DNA from: Eudromia elegans
Lineage: Eukaryota; Chordata; Aves; Tinamiformes; Tinamidae
Reading direction: 5' to 3'
Assembly (NCBI GenBank): GCA_003342815.1
Contig: PTEX01000003.1
Coordinates: forward strand, 6,551,430 to 6,615,429
Length of the DNA stretch: 64,000 bases
The notes beneath the pieces are model-generated. The model had not been told where the DNA came from and did not search any database. It was given only the letters and a program-made list of their open reading frames with translations. Positions within the stretch are counted from its first letter, which is position 1. The number at the start of each line of letters is the position of its first letter. Positions 24,496-44,709 of the stretch are shown one piece after another. The translations under genes were made by a program, and so were the position numbers.

Positions 24496-26439
24496 TTTCC
24501 TTCTGTATCAGCCAAATAAAAACTACTGCCCTTTCTAAAGGGTTTGCTGCTGTTTTCACAAGATTAGAGTTTTGCTCCGTGCAGTTCAGACTCTTCAACT
24601 CCTTCAGCCTTCTAGCTGAAAGCAAACAGTTCTCTCCTACTAATCTTTAAACTTGTTTCTCATCTTCTGAACAGATTTCTCACAGTTATAAAATACAAAT
24701 GAACAGAAAGCTAAAAGAAATCTGAGATTGAATGCAGGATTGTACTTCATAGGGTTGTTGAAGTTGTGCTTTTGGGCATTAGTTTTCTCCTAGACTTTTG
24801 CCCCTTTTGGAGGAGAATGGGGCTGTGAGGTGGGGGAAGGTATAAATGCATAAAGTATATTAGCTTTACGTTGCTTATCATGGGCCCTCTACAGCAGGCT
24901 GATATCCTGGTGTTATTCAGATACCACCTGCGTATTTCAAACCCTTTGAGTTATGAAAAGAAAGACCCCAGCACAATTATTTCCCGGGTAGTCTGCACAG
25001 AAACGTGCCAGTCTCTCCATGGCGTGCCAAATCTCACCGCCTTCCCTCCTCCCCCGCCCTTGCTAGTAAAGCTTCTCAGCTGAGTAACTTAGCAGTAGAT
25101 GTGAGGTAGTTACATAGTTTAGATCATGGCTGAGATGATGGTGTATTTTTTAGACCCTCTATTTTTTCCACCCTTCCATTTTTTTTCACAAGTGAGCACT
25201 GCATAAAATGGCTTACCTGCTGAGCTGCAGGCTTGCCCATGGGTCATGAGGGCAGAATGTCTCAGCTGGTTGCATCAGCCAAGGCTGATCCAGGTGGTTG
25301 TTAATGTCTTTGCCTTGTCTCCATTGTGCAGATAGGGAAGCAATTCCTACCATCCAGAGTAGTGCAGTATGTGTCTTTGAGAGGACCATCACTTAGGGGC
25401 CCTCATGCTTCTCCTGTCCCGGTGACACTGCCAAGGGCGATTGTGCTTTCAGCCTCCATGGGGCTTTCACATCTCAGTCACATCACGGCAGAAGAGGGCA
25501 GGGTCCCTTCTGACTTCCCAAAGTGCTCGCTGTCTTTCTCGGAAGGGCTTTCCTCTCCATATCCCCAAGCTCGGTTGTTTTGAGGGAAGCAGTGTTGAAA
25601 ATGAAATTTCAGGCTCTAGCTCCTATCCCTTCTGGACCCGCTCCAGACCAATTGACCAGTCCTGGTTACAGGTTGAGTGTTGTGGGGAACCACAGTCATG
25701 CATTACAGAGTGGCTTTGGATTTTGTCTTTGACTTTTTTTTTTCAAGAAATGAAGAATTATTATCAGGTACTCGGCAAATACTTTCATCCAAGTGTCTTG
25801 TATGTATGTACATTTCGTATACATTTTACCATACTAATAGCTGGTCCTTTGCTGTTAAATCTTTTCTGTAGTAGTAGTAGCAGTTAATCTTGCCTCCTGC
25901 TTGCTCTGGGATTGGTGAATGGGGTCTAGTCTCTCTTGTGGGCGTTTTCTGCCCCCTGCAGAACCACTTTCATGTCTTGTGTGCTACCCCTCTGCTCCTG
26001 ATTCTTCTCTGGGTTTTATGCAGATTGTTTTGCTTGTAATGCCCCCAAGTGCCTGCTCATATGGTAGATTTGAGGAAGAATACCAAACAGTAAAATGGAT
26101 AACTAGACAACTCATTTTGTCACTTCTAATTATAGCTGATGACAAAAGAAAATAAAAATTCTTTCATCAGAAATCTAATGAATACACTCACATTAGAAAT
26201 AAAAGTTAGAAACAAAAAACTTTCATTCTGAAACTGACTTTTCGTAGGGATGCCGAGGTACAGCAGAGACTGGTGAGATATTTAGGTGCAGCTTCATAAT
26301 TGGCTTAAATGAATCATGAAGCGGGGTCTGCCCTCCTCCTCCCGGCTGCATGTTGCCCCTCGTGTGCGCTAACATCTATATTGTTGTAAAAATCTGCCCC
26401 CAAAGCAACACTGGTGTTCAGGACCTGCATCAGCTTTCT

Positions 26440-26620
26440 CATCTGGCTTGACCGTTCGGTGCCGAGTGCCTGAGTTTGGGCAGGAGAGCAGAGTGGAGGC
26501 GCGTGGCCGGGGGCGGCCGAGCCGCCTGCCCCGGTGCGGGGTGCGGGAGCTCCGCGCCGCCTGGAAGAGCAGAGCGCGGCCCGCCTGTTTTTCCCCGGGT
26601 GTGTAACAGACTTTCAAACC
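26440..26620. other. Intronic CpG-dense segment
   Basis: The stretch reads gcgcgtggccgggggcggcc and continues with many CpG dinucleotides in an otherwise AT-rich intron. It is short for a CpG island (under 200 bp). It could be a regulatory element, an alternative promoter or simply a GC-biased patch. Several short open frames here are composition artefacts. Confidence 0.4.
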
Positions 26621-27216
26621 AAGAGCGCCAACAGCTCCGCTGGAGACCGACTGCAGCGACAGCAAAAAGATCTGGCAAGGCCAAGTTTCCCAGCTCCTTT
26701 TGTAGGAGCAGTGATTTCTGTCAGAGTAAATCTCTTATCTCCACCTGGCTCCCGAGAACAGGTTTGTCAGGTGATGGATTACCTGCTTCTGCACGATTTG
26801 AATGCGGTAAAGAAAGTGCTGCTTAACAGCAAATAAGCGAGCGTGCCTGGAGTATCGCGATAGGGCTGGCATCAGTGCAGCTGCAGAAATCACGCGATCC
26901 CGTTGACACGTCTTCTGCAGCGTACCGTCTGTTTTGTGAGCGCATTGCAACACTTCTGTCCAAGCTGTTGTGGAGAGTGGCTGTCCTGGCGAGGCTCAGC
27001 TGGTTTACAGAGGTGGATGGATATTCTTGGGGGGTTCTCTCCGAGAAGAAAGGCAGTTGTTTGGTTCTCCTTAGCTTTGTTGCTGCCTTTTAGCACTTCA
27101 GCGATCCAGGGGCATGCGCAGGGTAAGAAATTTTAGTTCATTCTGTTTTCACCAAGTCTTCAATGGAAGTAGCCCAGTAACAAGTGTGTGGTCTCAACAA
27201 GACATAGCTTGGGAGA

Positions 27217-27306
27217 CAGGTTTCTGGTCGCGTTCCCAGCTCAGTGTTGGCTCATTTGTGAGCCACTTAACCCTTCTGTCCTTGTTTCATTTTCCCTATC
27301 TGTGTG
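27217..27306 (+). mobile_element. MIR-like SINE remnant
   Basis: Blocks in order are gttcccagctcag, gtgagccacttaacccttct and gtttcattttccctatctgt. They match the conserved MIR core and 3' half (ccacttactagctgtg, gtcacttaacctctctg, cagtttcctcatctgtaaa). It is eroded, as MIR copies in birds are. Confidence 0.55.
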
Positions 27307-29198
27307 AATGCCACCTGCCAGGGATTTTTAGGACTGGCAAAGCATTTGCTGTTTCTGCTGTGCTTTTTAGAAAAATGGGGGAGGTAGATGAAATCAGAGA
27401 AAGAAGTGAGGGGCTTTATATACATGTTAAAATTACTCCCAATAGCAGTAAGCTTTATATGCTTCAGAATAGCAAAATAAAGTACTTCAGAAAGCCTGCT
27501 TTGAAGTTCTCAAACTCTCAAAACAAGATTTATTCTGAGGATAGAGCTTCTGCCTTAGCTTTGCATTACCTTGTGTCAGATGAAGCTCAGTACCAAGATC
27601 AGTCTTGCATGTGTCTTTCTTTTCCTTTTTTTTTTTTTTTTTTCCGAGTGAATGTATCTTGATTACCCTAAGGCTTATTATGTTAAACTTGTGCAATTGA
27701 AATATTGCTTCATGTCCTAAAGGGGCAGTCATTGTATTGTGTGATTGTATTAAAAAAAAAAAAAAAAGATTTAAGGGTCATGTCCTGTGTCTGACAGCTT
27801 TGATCATGGGTAAGCAGGGCAAGCTTTTGGTTGAAGGGAGGAGCTTTCTCTGTTACCTAATACTGACATATTTCCAAGAAGACTTGATCACCTTCCTGCC
27901 CGGTCTGGGGCATGTGCCGTCAAAAACGTGCTTACAAACTGAAGGGAGATGTGCCCAGACTGTCAGCCTGAATCGCTGGTGTGGGTGGTTCTTGGCAAAA
28001 CACGAGTCTCTGGAGCTGGCGAGGAAATTTTTAACTGCGGTGTCATAAACTTGATGTGTTAGCAACAGATGTCCCTTCGTTAAGCCTCTGCTGCCTCGGG
28101 GAGCGCGGCATGCTAGCAGCATCCGCAGCAGGCGTGCGAAACGCACCGCGGCGGGAGCGTGAAGTCATGGCTTTTAATACCGCTGGCTGGAGGAGCACCT
28201 TGGCACGGCGCTGGGGAGCTTCGGCCCTGGTGCTCGCTTAGGCCGAGAAGAGGGCGCTCCGTGTCGTGCATGAGAAGTCTGCTCCGGGAATGACCGCGGG
28301 TGAAAGCCAGAGCCGGCATTCATTCTGCTAGGACAGCGCGCAGCCTGTCCCCTGCGTGCTCTTGTGTGGGACCTGAATGCTGATGTGAGCGCAGCCAAAG
28401 AGGAGTAGGTTGGGCTTTCTGTCCTTTTTCTTACCATGCAGAAAAGGCCAATAATAACTGTTGTAATTTAGGAAGATAAAATGCAAATGCGCTGCTTGCG
28501 TACCAAGGCTCCATCTGAATTTAGGTCATTTGGGGATGGGAAGGGAGTGACATAGCAGAGGTGTCTGAACTTGGCAGTTATTCTGAAAACACTTTGAAGA
28601 TGGTGGCAGCTCCTGAAAAATGAGCAGGGACTCGCATTAAAAAAGCCACATGGCTTAGAAAAGGAGGAGAGAGGCAGCATCTCTGGTATGCCTGAACACT
28701 GAAAGGACTTGCACCCTCCCTCGGCTTTGCGGTGAGGTACACGTTCATTGGGATATGGGGGAGGAGGAGGGGTTAATAATTTTTAAAAAAAAAAAAAGGT
28801 GTGGTTTTGGATGAGTCAGCATTTCCATTTTATGTGCTCACACAGAGGTTTTTGACACTCATCCAAAAAACCTGCAACCTGGGTCTCAGCCTGAAATCTG
28901 TGTGCTTTGCAGAGACAAGAGGTTTTGAGTTATTCAAGTGCAAATTTTCCATGGAGAGTATTGGATGTAAAGGCTTTGATTTTGCATTTGTTTATCTCCA
29001 AAACAGGTTCATTTTTTAAAATGAAAACTTGAGCCTTCGGTCCTTCGTGCAGGCCAATAGCCCTTACAGAAGGGTCTGGTTTCATTTTAGAAAAATGAAT
29101 TGCTGCGCAGGTGGGGTAGAACTCGACTGCTTTAAAAGTTCCTGTCAGTGTTTTATTTTTGTTTTGGTTTGTGGACTTGCTGTGCATTTTGCCCGGCC

Positions 29199-29425
29199 AC
29201 ATTTAGTCTGCATACTTAAATGTTAGTCCGCCCAGACACTTTATTTTGTGCACTTAGCTTTTTTTTCCCTTTTTTTTCCTTTTTTTCCTTTCTTTTTCAT
29301 TTCCCTTTTGCTTTCACCCAGGTGTACTTTAGATCGAGGTAGACTTCGCTCCGAGGGGCCGGATTTTAGTCCGTGCACTACATTTTAGTCCGCAGACTAA
29401 AAAGAATCCGCGGATTATTGACTAA
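29199..29425. repeat. Cluster of TTAGTCYG motifs with a hairpin
   Basis: TTTAGTCTG (about 29201), TTAGTCCG (about 29223), ATTTTAGTCCG (29363-29373) and ATTTTAGTCCG (29382-29392) lie close together. The last overlaps a perfect 8-bp inverted repeat, TTTTAGTC-cgca-GACTAAAA (29383-29402), and is followed by the palindrome ATCCGCGGAT (29406-29415). It may be an old mobile-element end or a protein-binding cluster; I do not recognise it. Confidence 0.4.
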
Positions 29426-30488
29426 AAGCGATTCCCTCACCGGGAACTACAGGGCCGGTGGGAGCCTCGCCTGGCCGGAGGAGTGCAGAGGCCTCGGCAG
29501 CCAAGGGCAAGTCCCGCCGTGGGTGCTGCAGGCCGCCCGGGCGCTGCGGCCTCCTGCGTAGTTCTCGGTGGGCGAATCGGGCAGGGTTTCTCCTGGGACT
29601 GTGGTGAAGGAGGAGAGCCAAAAGACACAGGGTTTTTGCTTTCTGTTCCTTCCTTTCTTTCTTTTTGTTTCTTTTCTTTTTTTTTTTTTTTTTTTTAGTG
29701 TTTTTTTAAAAAGCGGGCTGGGGAAGGGAAGGCAGATTGAGAGGAAAGAGGGGAAGAAAGAAACAAGTCAAGGGTGCGACGGTGCGAGGGGGAAAAAACG
29801 CTAGAGAGCCGTTCAGGCCATACCCGCCCTCCTGAGGTGGTCTGTCCAGTTCCTGAAGCATCCTAAAGAGGTCACGGCAGCCAACAAAATCCATTGGTGG
29901 GGAAGTCAATCCAGAATGGAGAATAATCCGCGGCGGCCTGAGGCACTCGTAGCTCACGCAAATTTAAAAAAAGAAAAAAAAAAAAAAAAGCCAAATTCAA
30001 AATACGGATTTTTATTTCCTCTTCAGCACAAATTATAAAGTTTGCATTGTGTCTCTGGGAAAGGTTGACAAGTGGGATGCACCTGTGGAGACAAACTGAT
30101 TTGGCCCTGTTTATATCCATGACCAAGGACTGAAAATTCTTTATGATGGGGGATTTCACTTACCCTTTTAGTTCAAGTTAGAGTTTTGATTTCAATTTTT
30201 TTTATTATTTTTTTAGTAAATGCACTGGCATTGGAACATAAATTTAACATAGAAATGTTTCTATACTATGCCTCACCATTGCACAATCAATTTTTTGGCA
30301 TACACTGTGGTGAAGTTGGACTTGCTGCTATGGAGACTGATGTTTAAAGTTTCTAATTGTATAAACATTTTCTATGTCCCCCACACCATGGATTTCTTAT
30401 AATATTGGATATATTTTTCCTTGCTGGACTATTCTCTTTTGGATTGACTCCCCCTCTTTGGATTATTTCACTGCATTATCATCTTTAG

Positions 30489-30527
30489 GACTCGTCAGGA
30501 ACAGGACATTTCACCTCAGGAGTACGG
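30489..30527 (+). CDS. GSK3B: GSK3B neuronal microexon (GSK3-beta-2 insert)
   Basis: This 39-nt alternative exon encodes DSSGTGHFTSGVR. In mammals the same 13 residues are inserted between Lys303 and Val304 in the brain-enriched isoform GSK3-beta-2 (433 residues), on the surface of the kinase C-lobe next to the scaffold-binding region; there the insert alters substrate preference. Seen here: acceptor tatcatctttag, donor CGG|gtatgt, phase 0 on both sides, and position between exons 8 and 10. A TGC triplet at 30472-30474, 15 nt before the exon, is the kind of site used by the neuronal microexon activator SRRM4 (inference). The pyrimidine tract is broken by purines, which suits regulated inclusion. 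Confidence 0.95.
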
Positions 30528-38690
<8,163 letters not shown>

Positions 38691-38789
38691 AACTGTCAAG
38701 TAACCCATCTCTGGCTTCGATCCTCATCCCTGCTCATGCCCGGAATCAAGCTGCCGCTTCCACCCCTACAAACGCTACAGCAGCCTCAG
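38691..38789 (+). CDS. GSK3B: GSK3B exon 11: C-terminal tail, first part
   Basis: The 99-bp exon completes Glu366 and runs to the first base of Asp399. It encodes the tail after the kinase domain, [18 protein letters not shown], then [15 protein letters not shown]. The acceptor is cctccag and the donor CTCAG|gtgaga. The tail differs from the mammalian one I recall at several places ([14 protein letters not shown] against PPLATILIPPHARI), while the Ala/Thr-rich segment is unchanged. Length equals that of the human exon. Confidence 0.97.
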
Positions 38790-41700
38790 GTGAGAACGTG
38801 TCCCTGCTGCCTCCTCCTCCTCCCGCCCGCCCTCCGTCTTCTCCTCGTCCCCTCTCCGGGCATGTCCCCTCTGTAGCCACCCCTGAGCCGTGGAGACCCT
38901 TGGGGCGAGGGGGAAGCGAGGAAGGAAGGGTTTATCCCGGCCTCCTCATGCGCTTGCTAGGGTAGTGGCAGCAAATCCTGGCCCGGGTCATTCAGAGTTT
39001 ACCTTCCGAGGTTGCCTTTGACCGTCTCGCTCAGGCTGCAGTTTAATTTTTTAAAAATTGCCTGATTTGCAAGGAGCGATCCCTGTGAATTGGCTCAGCC
39101 CCTGAGGTAAACATTGACCGTTTAAGCGTGCGGGAGTTCGCGGTGCCCTGGGAGGGAAGCAGTGGCTGTGTCAGTAAGCACAGCCCCTGCCGGTCGTGCG
39201 CGGAGGGTTTTCCCCAGCGTGAGAGGCTCCAGCACATGGAGCTGAGTGGTGCCGGGCTCCCCTCCGCGTAGCTGCAGTTGCTTCCCCCCGGGTTTGCTCT
39301 TGCCTCCGTGGGGCACGTGCTTTGGTCCAGCACCCAGCGACTTTCTTCCCCGTTTCTCTCTGTCGTTTCTGTGAGGAACCTTTTAGCAGCTCCCTGCTGG
39401 CCCCTTGCCACACCGTGCTGAGCTCGGTTTCTGACACGAGCAGGAGCTGAGGGATAGCGCCAGGAGCCTCCCGAGGAAGAGCTCGGGCGGGAAGCGGCGG
39501 AGGCGCCTCGGGTGGCGTCCGTATCGTGCAGCCCATGTCGTGCTCCCCTCTGCAAAGGGCCGTGACCCTCGCCGGGGGCACATGGGGCTCAGTCAGTGTG
39601 AGAGAGGCTGCCTGGGGGGACACCCGGCGTGAAGGTGCCCTGGACGCAGGCGGGGAAGCCCTTAGAGCTGCTCTGTCAGAGGGTGACGTGGATCTTGAGG
39701 TGCTCACGCTAGCCGCTAGCCATGGGGCTGGCTCTGCCCAGAGATGCTTTGGTAGTCCCGTGGACACAGCCAGCTCCCAAGAGTTTGGCTTCTCACAATA
39801 GAAAAACATAAGGAGCACCAGCAAATACAAGGCGCAGCCTGTGCGATCGATGTGCCCTGGATTTTGGAGAAAAGCAGATCTGGTGTTTTAAGACTTGGTG
39901 TGTTCCTTTCCTTGGCAGCGTCTTGCAGATAGTCATGTTCTCTGTTTCCCTTTTATGTACATCTGTTGCTCAACAACAGGAGTGAGGAGGAAAAAACAGA
40001 CAAAAGTAATAAAAATGATTGAAGAACTACAAAATAAAAGAATGGAAAATTATTTTAAGACCTCTGAAAAATACTGTTTAAGTCAGTGTCCTTTTAGTAT
40101 CATTCTGAGGAGTTTCTCTTTTCCCAAGTGCAGAGGTCTTTAGGAATGAGTTGGATAAAAAGAAAAAGTCCCTTTTTACCCAGCACCTTCCAAGAGTTCA
40201 TGTGAGGGAAAAACACACTAAGTCAAGTCCTCCATATAAACAACACCAGGGGGAGGATGAAGAGAAAAAAAAAAAGTATTGATGTCAACATTTTTAATCC
40301 GTCTGTTGGCAGACACTGGGTTGCTGAGTTGGGACAAGACCTCGTGTTCCTAGTTCAGAAACCAGATTCCTGGCAGTTAGGCTCAGGGCTGGCGAGCCTG
40401 CAGCCTTGGGTCTCTGCTGCAGACGTGGCTGTTGTGCCCACGTTAGAGCCGGCCCTGTGCGGTTTCGTGGGTTCTCATCAGAGTTACGCTCTTAGGGTTA
40501 TATCCTGCGTGAGGTTGTTAATCTCTGTTGCCTCATATGCTGGTGCTGCCCCCGGCAACAGAATTTCCCAGTGTCGATCCCATCTTCCCCTTCCATCGCA
40601 GTCAAACGCAGGTTTTTAAACAACTCGTGAAGTCGTGGGGCGGGTGGAGTGCTGCCACCTAAGCCAGGGCAGGCTGTGAGATAGGGCCCTTTTTGGCAAA
40701 ACGTTTGCTTTTGTGAGCAGGCAGTACAAGTGCAGAAACTGCTTTTCCAGGGGGGATGACACAGCAAAAGAGGGATCTCGAGGCCATCCCAAGGGCGAAG
40801 CTATAATCCGCCTCAGCGGCGTGTTGCTCGTGAGGTACTGAAGTTCACGTGGCTGCTGCCCTGCCCAGAGCTTGCTCCGCAGGTTGGAGGCTCAGGCCCT
40901 GGCGCGGGAGCGGGGCTGCTCCGTCGCTGCCGCGCTCCAGCCGGGCCGTTGGAGCTGCCCGGGGCCCCTCGCGCAGGGTTCGTAGCTGCGCGCTGCTGCA
41001 CGGCAGTGCCAGGATTGCAGCTTTGTGGGAGGGTCCGGTCACTACTGCTTGACCATGCACCTTTTATATGTACAAAACCGAGTACAAATAACCAGCAAAA
41101 TGCCCTCTGTCCATCCCAAGTCGAGCACGATAATGTTTGTCGAGACAGTGAGCAGGAGTGTTGAGACAGAGACTGGCTTTTCAACATACTCCTTAAGCAG
41201 GGTTCGTCAAGCCAGCGATACTGGCCCATATCCTTATGGACATGAAACCTGCTGCAGATGCACACAGCTTTTTTCTTTATATCTTCTAAGAGAGAGTTTC
41301 TGTTAGTTTCCATTTAAAGGGCTTTGTACAAAGGCCTCTATGATAATACTGGCCCCGTGTGTAGGTAGTGCATTAAAAACGCCACCGTTGCGTATCAGTG
41401 CCAGATTCAGCTTGTTTCCGTGGACTCCGAATCAGCTTTGCTTTTCCAGTTTTTCCAGCTCTTACCCAGTCCACGCATATACCCGATATGGAGATGATAT
41501 TAGGGATATGCATCTAGCTTTCCTCATGGTTTGACCCAGCCTGGCGTGTGCGCTGGCGCGGTCTGTGCCGGAGGAGGTTCTCTCTGTTCTTGTGACTGTC
41601 TCGGTCATTCCTGCGGTGGCCGCACTAGGGTGGGTAAATTCAACCAAAGGCAAGAAATGCTCCATGTCATTGCGCCAAGCAAAGTAGAGCAAAAGCAGGA

Positions 41701-43889
41701 GGGGCATTAGGAGCTCGTGCTTGAAAGGGGTGGACACACTCAGTGGGTAACCCTGGTTGTGGGGCAGGCGGCTGCAGGGGGGTCAGTCACACTAGCAGGG
41801 ACCCTGGGGTCCTTTCCTGACGTGTCCTGCTCTGTTGGTCCCTGCCAATCTCGAATGAGAAGGAGCCACTTGAGCTTTCAGCAGCGAAGCAGCTCACATG
41901 GAGCGAGTGCTGCCCGCCTCTGTGTGCCTGGTAAAAGGAGCCTGTACCCTCTAAAATAAGGCACAGGCAGAAGGAGAAAATACCCCTCTGGCTAAACCCT
42001 AACCCCAAAACTGCCCTCCATTGTTACATGGGGACCCTCAGGCCCGCCGTGCGTTTCTCCGGGCTCCCTTGCAGCTGAGCAGCGGAGTCCGTCAGCAGGA
42101 CCAGAGCGGCCAGCCCATGGCAATGGGCTTTCCTGGGCTGAGGGGACCCCTGTCGGACAAAACAAAGCCCCAAAGGCTCCTCTTGCATTCCCGGGGGTTC
42201 CCGAGGGGCGCCAGGTAGGGAGGCAGGGGTTCTCCCTTGCTGGAGGGGAGAAGCTGAGGTGAAGCAGATGTTCTGGCAACATCTGCTGGGGCCCTGGACC
42301 TTCTTCCCTTGCACCCACGTAGCAATTCCTTGTTGTGGGAAGGAGCAGCCGGGAGTACCAGGGACTGTGGTACTCCAGCTGCGCGCGCGTGTTCCACACT
42401 GATATTCCTGCTGTGCTCTTTTTCCAGCACGTGGGCAAAGAAGCAGTGGAACAAGTCCCTGTTCTGCTGCCTAAATGGCCCATTGATGAGACAACAGAAA
42501 ACAAGCTGGGTTGGGGAACATACCGTGTTTTCTGGCGACTTCTGGGCCAGTACACCCCTGAACAAACGTCGGGCTCTCCCCAGCCTGTCTGGGCTTCCCG
42601 TGCTGCTGTGAAAGCCCCATGCAAATGGTTTGGGGCTGTCACCCCCTTAGTTCCTTCCTTACCCCGTGGAGTGCGCGGTTCTCAGGAGCCCTCCTGTGAG
42701 GGTGACGAGAGGGCGCCGTGGCTGTGTCTGCACGGGTGGGATCCAGCCCTCCCGCGTGTGGGGAACCGCTCGGGCCCTCCTGCCTCCTGTGCGCCCCTGT
42801 GCCGGCCCCACGGAGCGGGCGCAGCGAGGGCTTCACAGGCGCCACCGCAGGGCTCCCCCTCCGCTGCCCTCGCTCGGGCATCGCTCCTCCCTGCGGCTCT
42901 GCGCCCGCCCGCCCGGGGCCTCGTGGTGTCCCCGCGGTGTTGGCTGGAGCGCGCGGGGTGCAATTATGTTGGGGCGAGAGGGGAAGGGAATGGGAAACCC
43001 TTTCCCAGAATAGGTCTCTGGCATGCTCTGTGCACAGGAGAAGTTCCCTGTCCTCCCACACGCTCCCTGTGGCATTTCCTTTGCAGGGAGGGAGGGAGGC
43101 ATCATCCTCTCTTCCCACTTGCCCCTCTTAGTCCTGGGTGCTGCCCTTTGCCTCGTTTCCCTTTTTGTCTGGTTGGTGTCTGTTCACTTTTCGTGTTCCC
43201 GGTGTGTGCGACTCCCTGCCTTGCTCGCGCAGCACTGCCTCTCTCCGTTCCCTTCGTTGCCCCATAGCCCTGGCTCTGCTCCCAAACGATGGTCCGCGCA
43301 GCATGGCAGGAGAGGAGGGGTGGATTTGTGGGTGGATGGGGGGTGCTGCCGCCCGGCGCGCTGCCCAGCACGCCCTCCTGAGCCGCACGGGCCCTGGTGC
43401 TGCCCAGCAGCGGCGTTGCTCGCGTTGGTCGGGACGTCCTGGGTGCCAGGAAACACCCTCGTGTCGGCGAGGCCTTTCCCCCGCGCCTGCGGGGCGCCCT
43501 GTGTGCCCCCCTCTTTACCAAGACAAGGAGTCCATTGCACGAGGGTCTCTTGAAGGAAACTCCCTCCGACCTTTGCTGTGTTGAGGCTTTCCTGTTTTAG
43601 GCTGTCGTCCACTTTCCGTTCGGTTGCGTGGATCGGGTGCCGTGTGGGACGGTTTCTGCCAAAACCAGTGCCCCTCTTCCCCTGCCGGCCCTCCTAGCTG
43701 GAGGGAGGGAAGGAAGGAAGGAGGACTTGCAGGGACAACGAGGCCGGCCGCTTCGCGCGGCCCCTCTGGCCCTGGGCAAGGCGGTGGGCGCGGGCTTCCC
43801 TGCGGCGGGAATGGCGCGGCTCCCGCTCCGACGTGTGCGCTCCAGAGGTAACGCTGCTTCTCTCCCTCCCTCTTGCCTGTCCTCTGCAG
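38790..43889 (+). other. GSK3B: GSK3B intron 11
   Basis: The 5,100-bp intron is GC-rich, especially 40840-41040 and 42660-43860. The composition creates long overlapping open frames on both strands, the longest 310 codons at 42335-43267, none of which I can support as a gene. The acceptor is tgtcctctgcag. Confidence 0.8.
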
Positions 43890-43957
43890 ATGTTAATGCA
43901 GGAGAACGAGTTCAGACCAATAGTGTAGCTACAGCATCAGCCTCCAACTCCACCTGA
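43890..43957 (+). CDS. GSK3B: GSK3B last coding exon and stop
   Basis: The 68-bp coding part completes Asp399 and encodes DVNAGERVQTNSVATASAS, then NST and TGA at 43955-43957, giving a C-terminus at residue 420 (433 with the microexon). The ending ASASNST is identical to mammalian GSK3B. Upstream, DVNAGERVQTNSVAT differs from the mammalian DANTGDRGQTNNAAS, so this tail is the least conserved part of the protein in the window. The acceptor is cctctgcag. Confidence 0.96.
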
Positions 43958-44052
43958 ACCGGTACCAAGCAGCCAGCTGCACAGGAAAAATCACCAGTAA
44001 TTTGAGTCTTGCTCAGCAACACTGGTCACATTTGGAAAGAAAATTAAAAAGA

Positions 44053-44103
44053 GGAGAAAAAAAAAAAAAAAAACAAAACAACCAACCAACAAACCAACCA
44101 ACC
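44053..44103. repeat. A-run and CAAC-rich low-complexity tract
   Basis: An A-rich run is followed by caaaacaaccaaccaacaaa and ccaaccaacc in the first 150 bases of the GSK3B 3' UTR. It is a site where oligo-dT could prime internally in cDNA data. Confidence 0.8.
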
Positions 44104-44671
44104 TGTTCATTTTAGTGTTCAATTTTTTATTATTATTATTGTTGTTCTTATTTAACCTTGTAAAATAGCTATAAATACAGACCAGTTTCATTGTATCCTC
44201 ACTCTGCAGGGTGTCCGGGGCAGGGGACGCACGCGGTGGGGGGAGGAGGGCACGCGGAGCAATACAAGACACCAGTGTCTCTCCCCGCGACAATCGCTTC
44301 GTGTTGGAAGGTTGCTGTCGTGTACTGCAGGACCGGGACTCCGGCCTCATGCCCCTCCACAACCCAAAGAAGGAAGGAAAAAAAGGCTCAAAACAGAATT
44401 CCCACCCCCAAAACCTCCTTCTCTGCTGAAGTTTTTTTGTTTTTTGGTTTTTTTTTTTTTAACCTCTTCTTTTATTTTCTTTTTAAGTGAAGTTTCAGAC
44501 TTTGACGTAGTGCACAGCTTGAATTTGGTCGGGAGCTTAGCAGGGGTCATTCATTCGGCAGAGCTCAGCGTTCCTCGTAAGCGAATCCATATCCTAGGAT
44601 GTCCGGAGAACTGCCCCAGCTCGGTAAGGGCGGAGGGCGACGTGGTAGGAAAAATAGGTTGCCTGGGGTCG

Positions 44672-44709
44672 GCGGGGAGGGAGGGAAGGAGGGAGGGGAG
44701 GGGGGAGGG
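44672..44709 (+). promoter_or_regulatory. G-quadruplex-forming tract in 3' UTR
   Basis: On the sense strand there are at least six runs of three or more G separated by single A or short spacers, for example ggggagggagggaaggaggg. This satisfies the classic G-quadruplex pattern, so the mRNA could fold here. Function is not shown. Confidence 0.6.

Noticed and set aside
27114-27662. 182-codon + strand open frame in intron 8
   Set aside because: It overlaps a MIR-like SINE remnant and ends in a poly-T run (a string of Phe). There is no protein-like core and no good splice context.
39171-39830. 219-codon minus strand open frame in intron 11
   Set aside because: The translation is Arg/Pro/Ala-rich and typical of GC-rich noncoding DNA. 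Several frames are open in parallel.
42335-43267. 310-codon + strand open frame in GSK3B intron 11
   Set aside because: The region is very GC-rich, with equally long frames on the other strand. I recognise no domain, and it starts and ends without gene context. The piece after the ctctttttccag at 42416-42427 (HVGKEAVEQVPVLLPKWP) is the most protein-like part, but it is not enough to call a gene.
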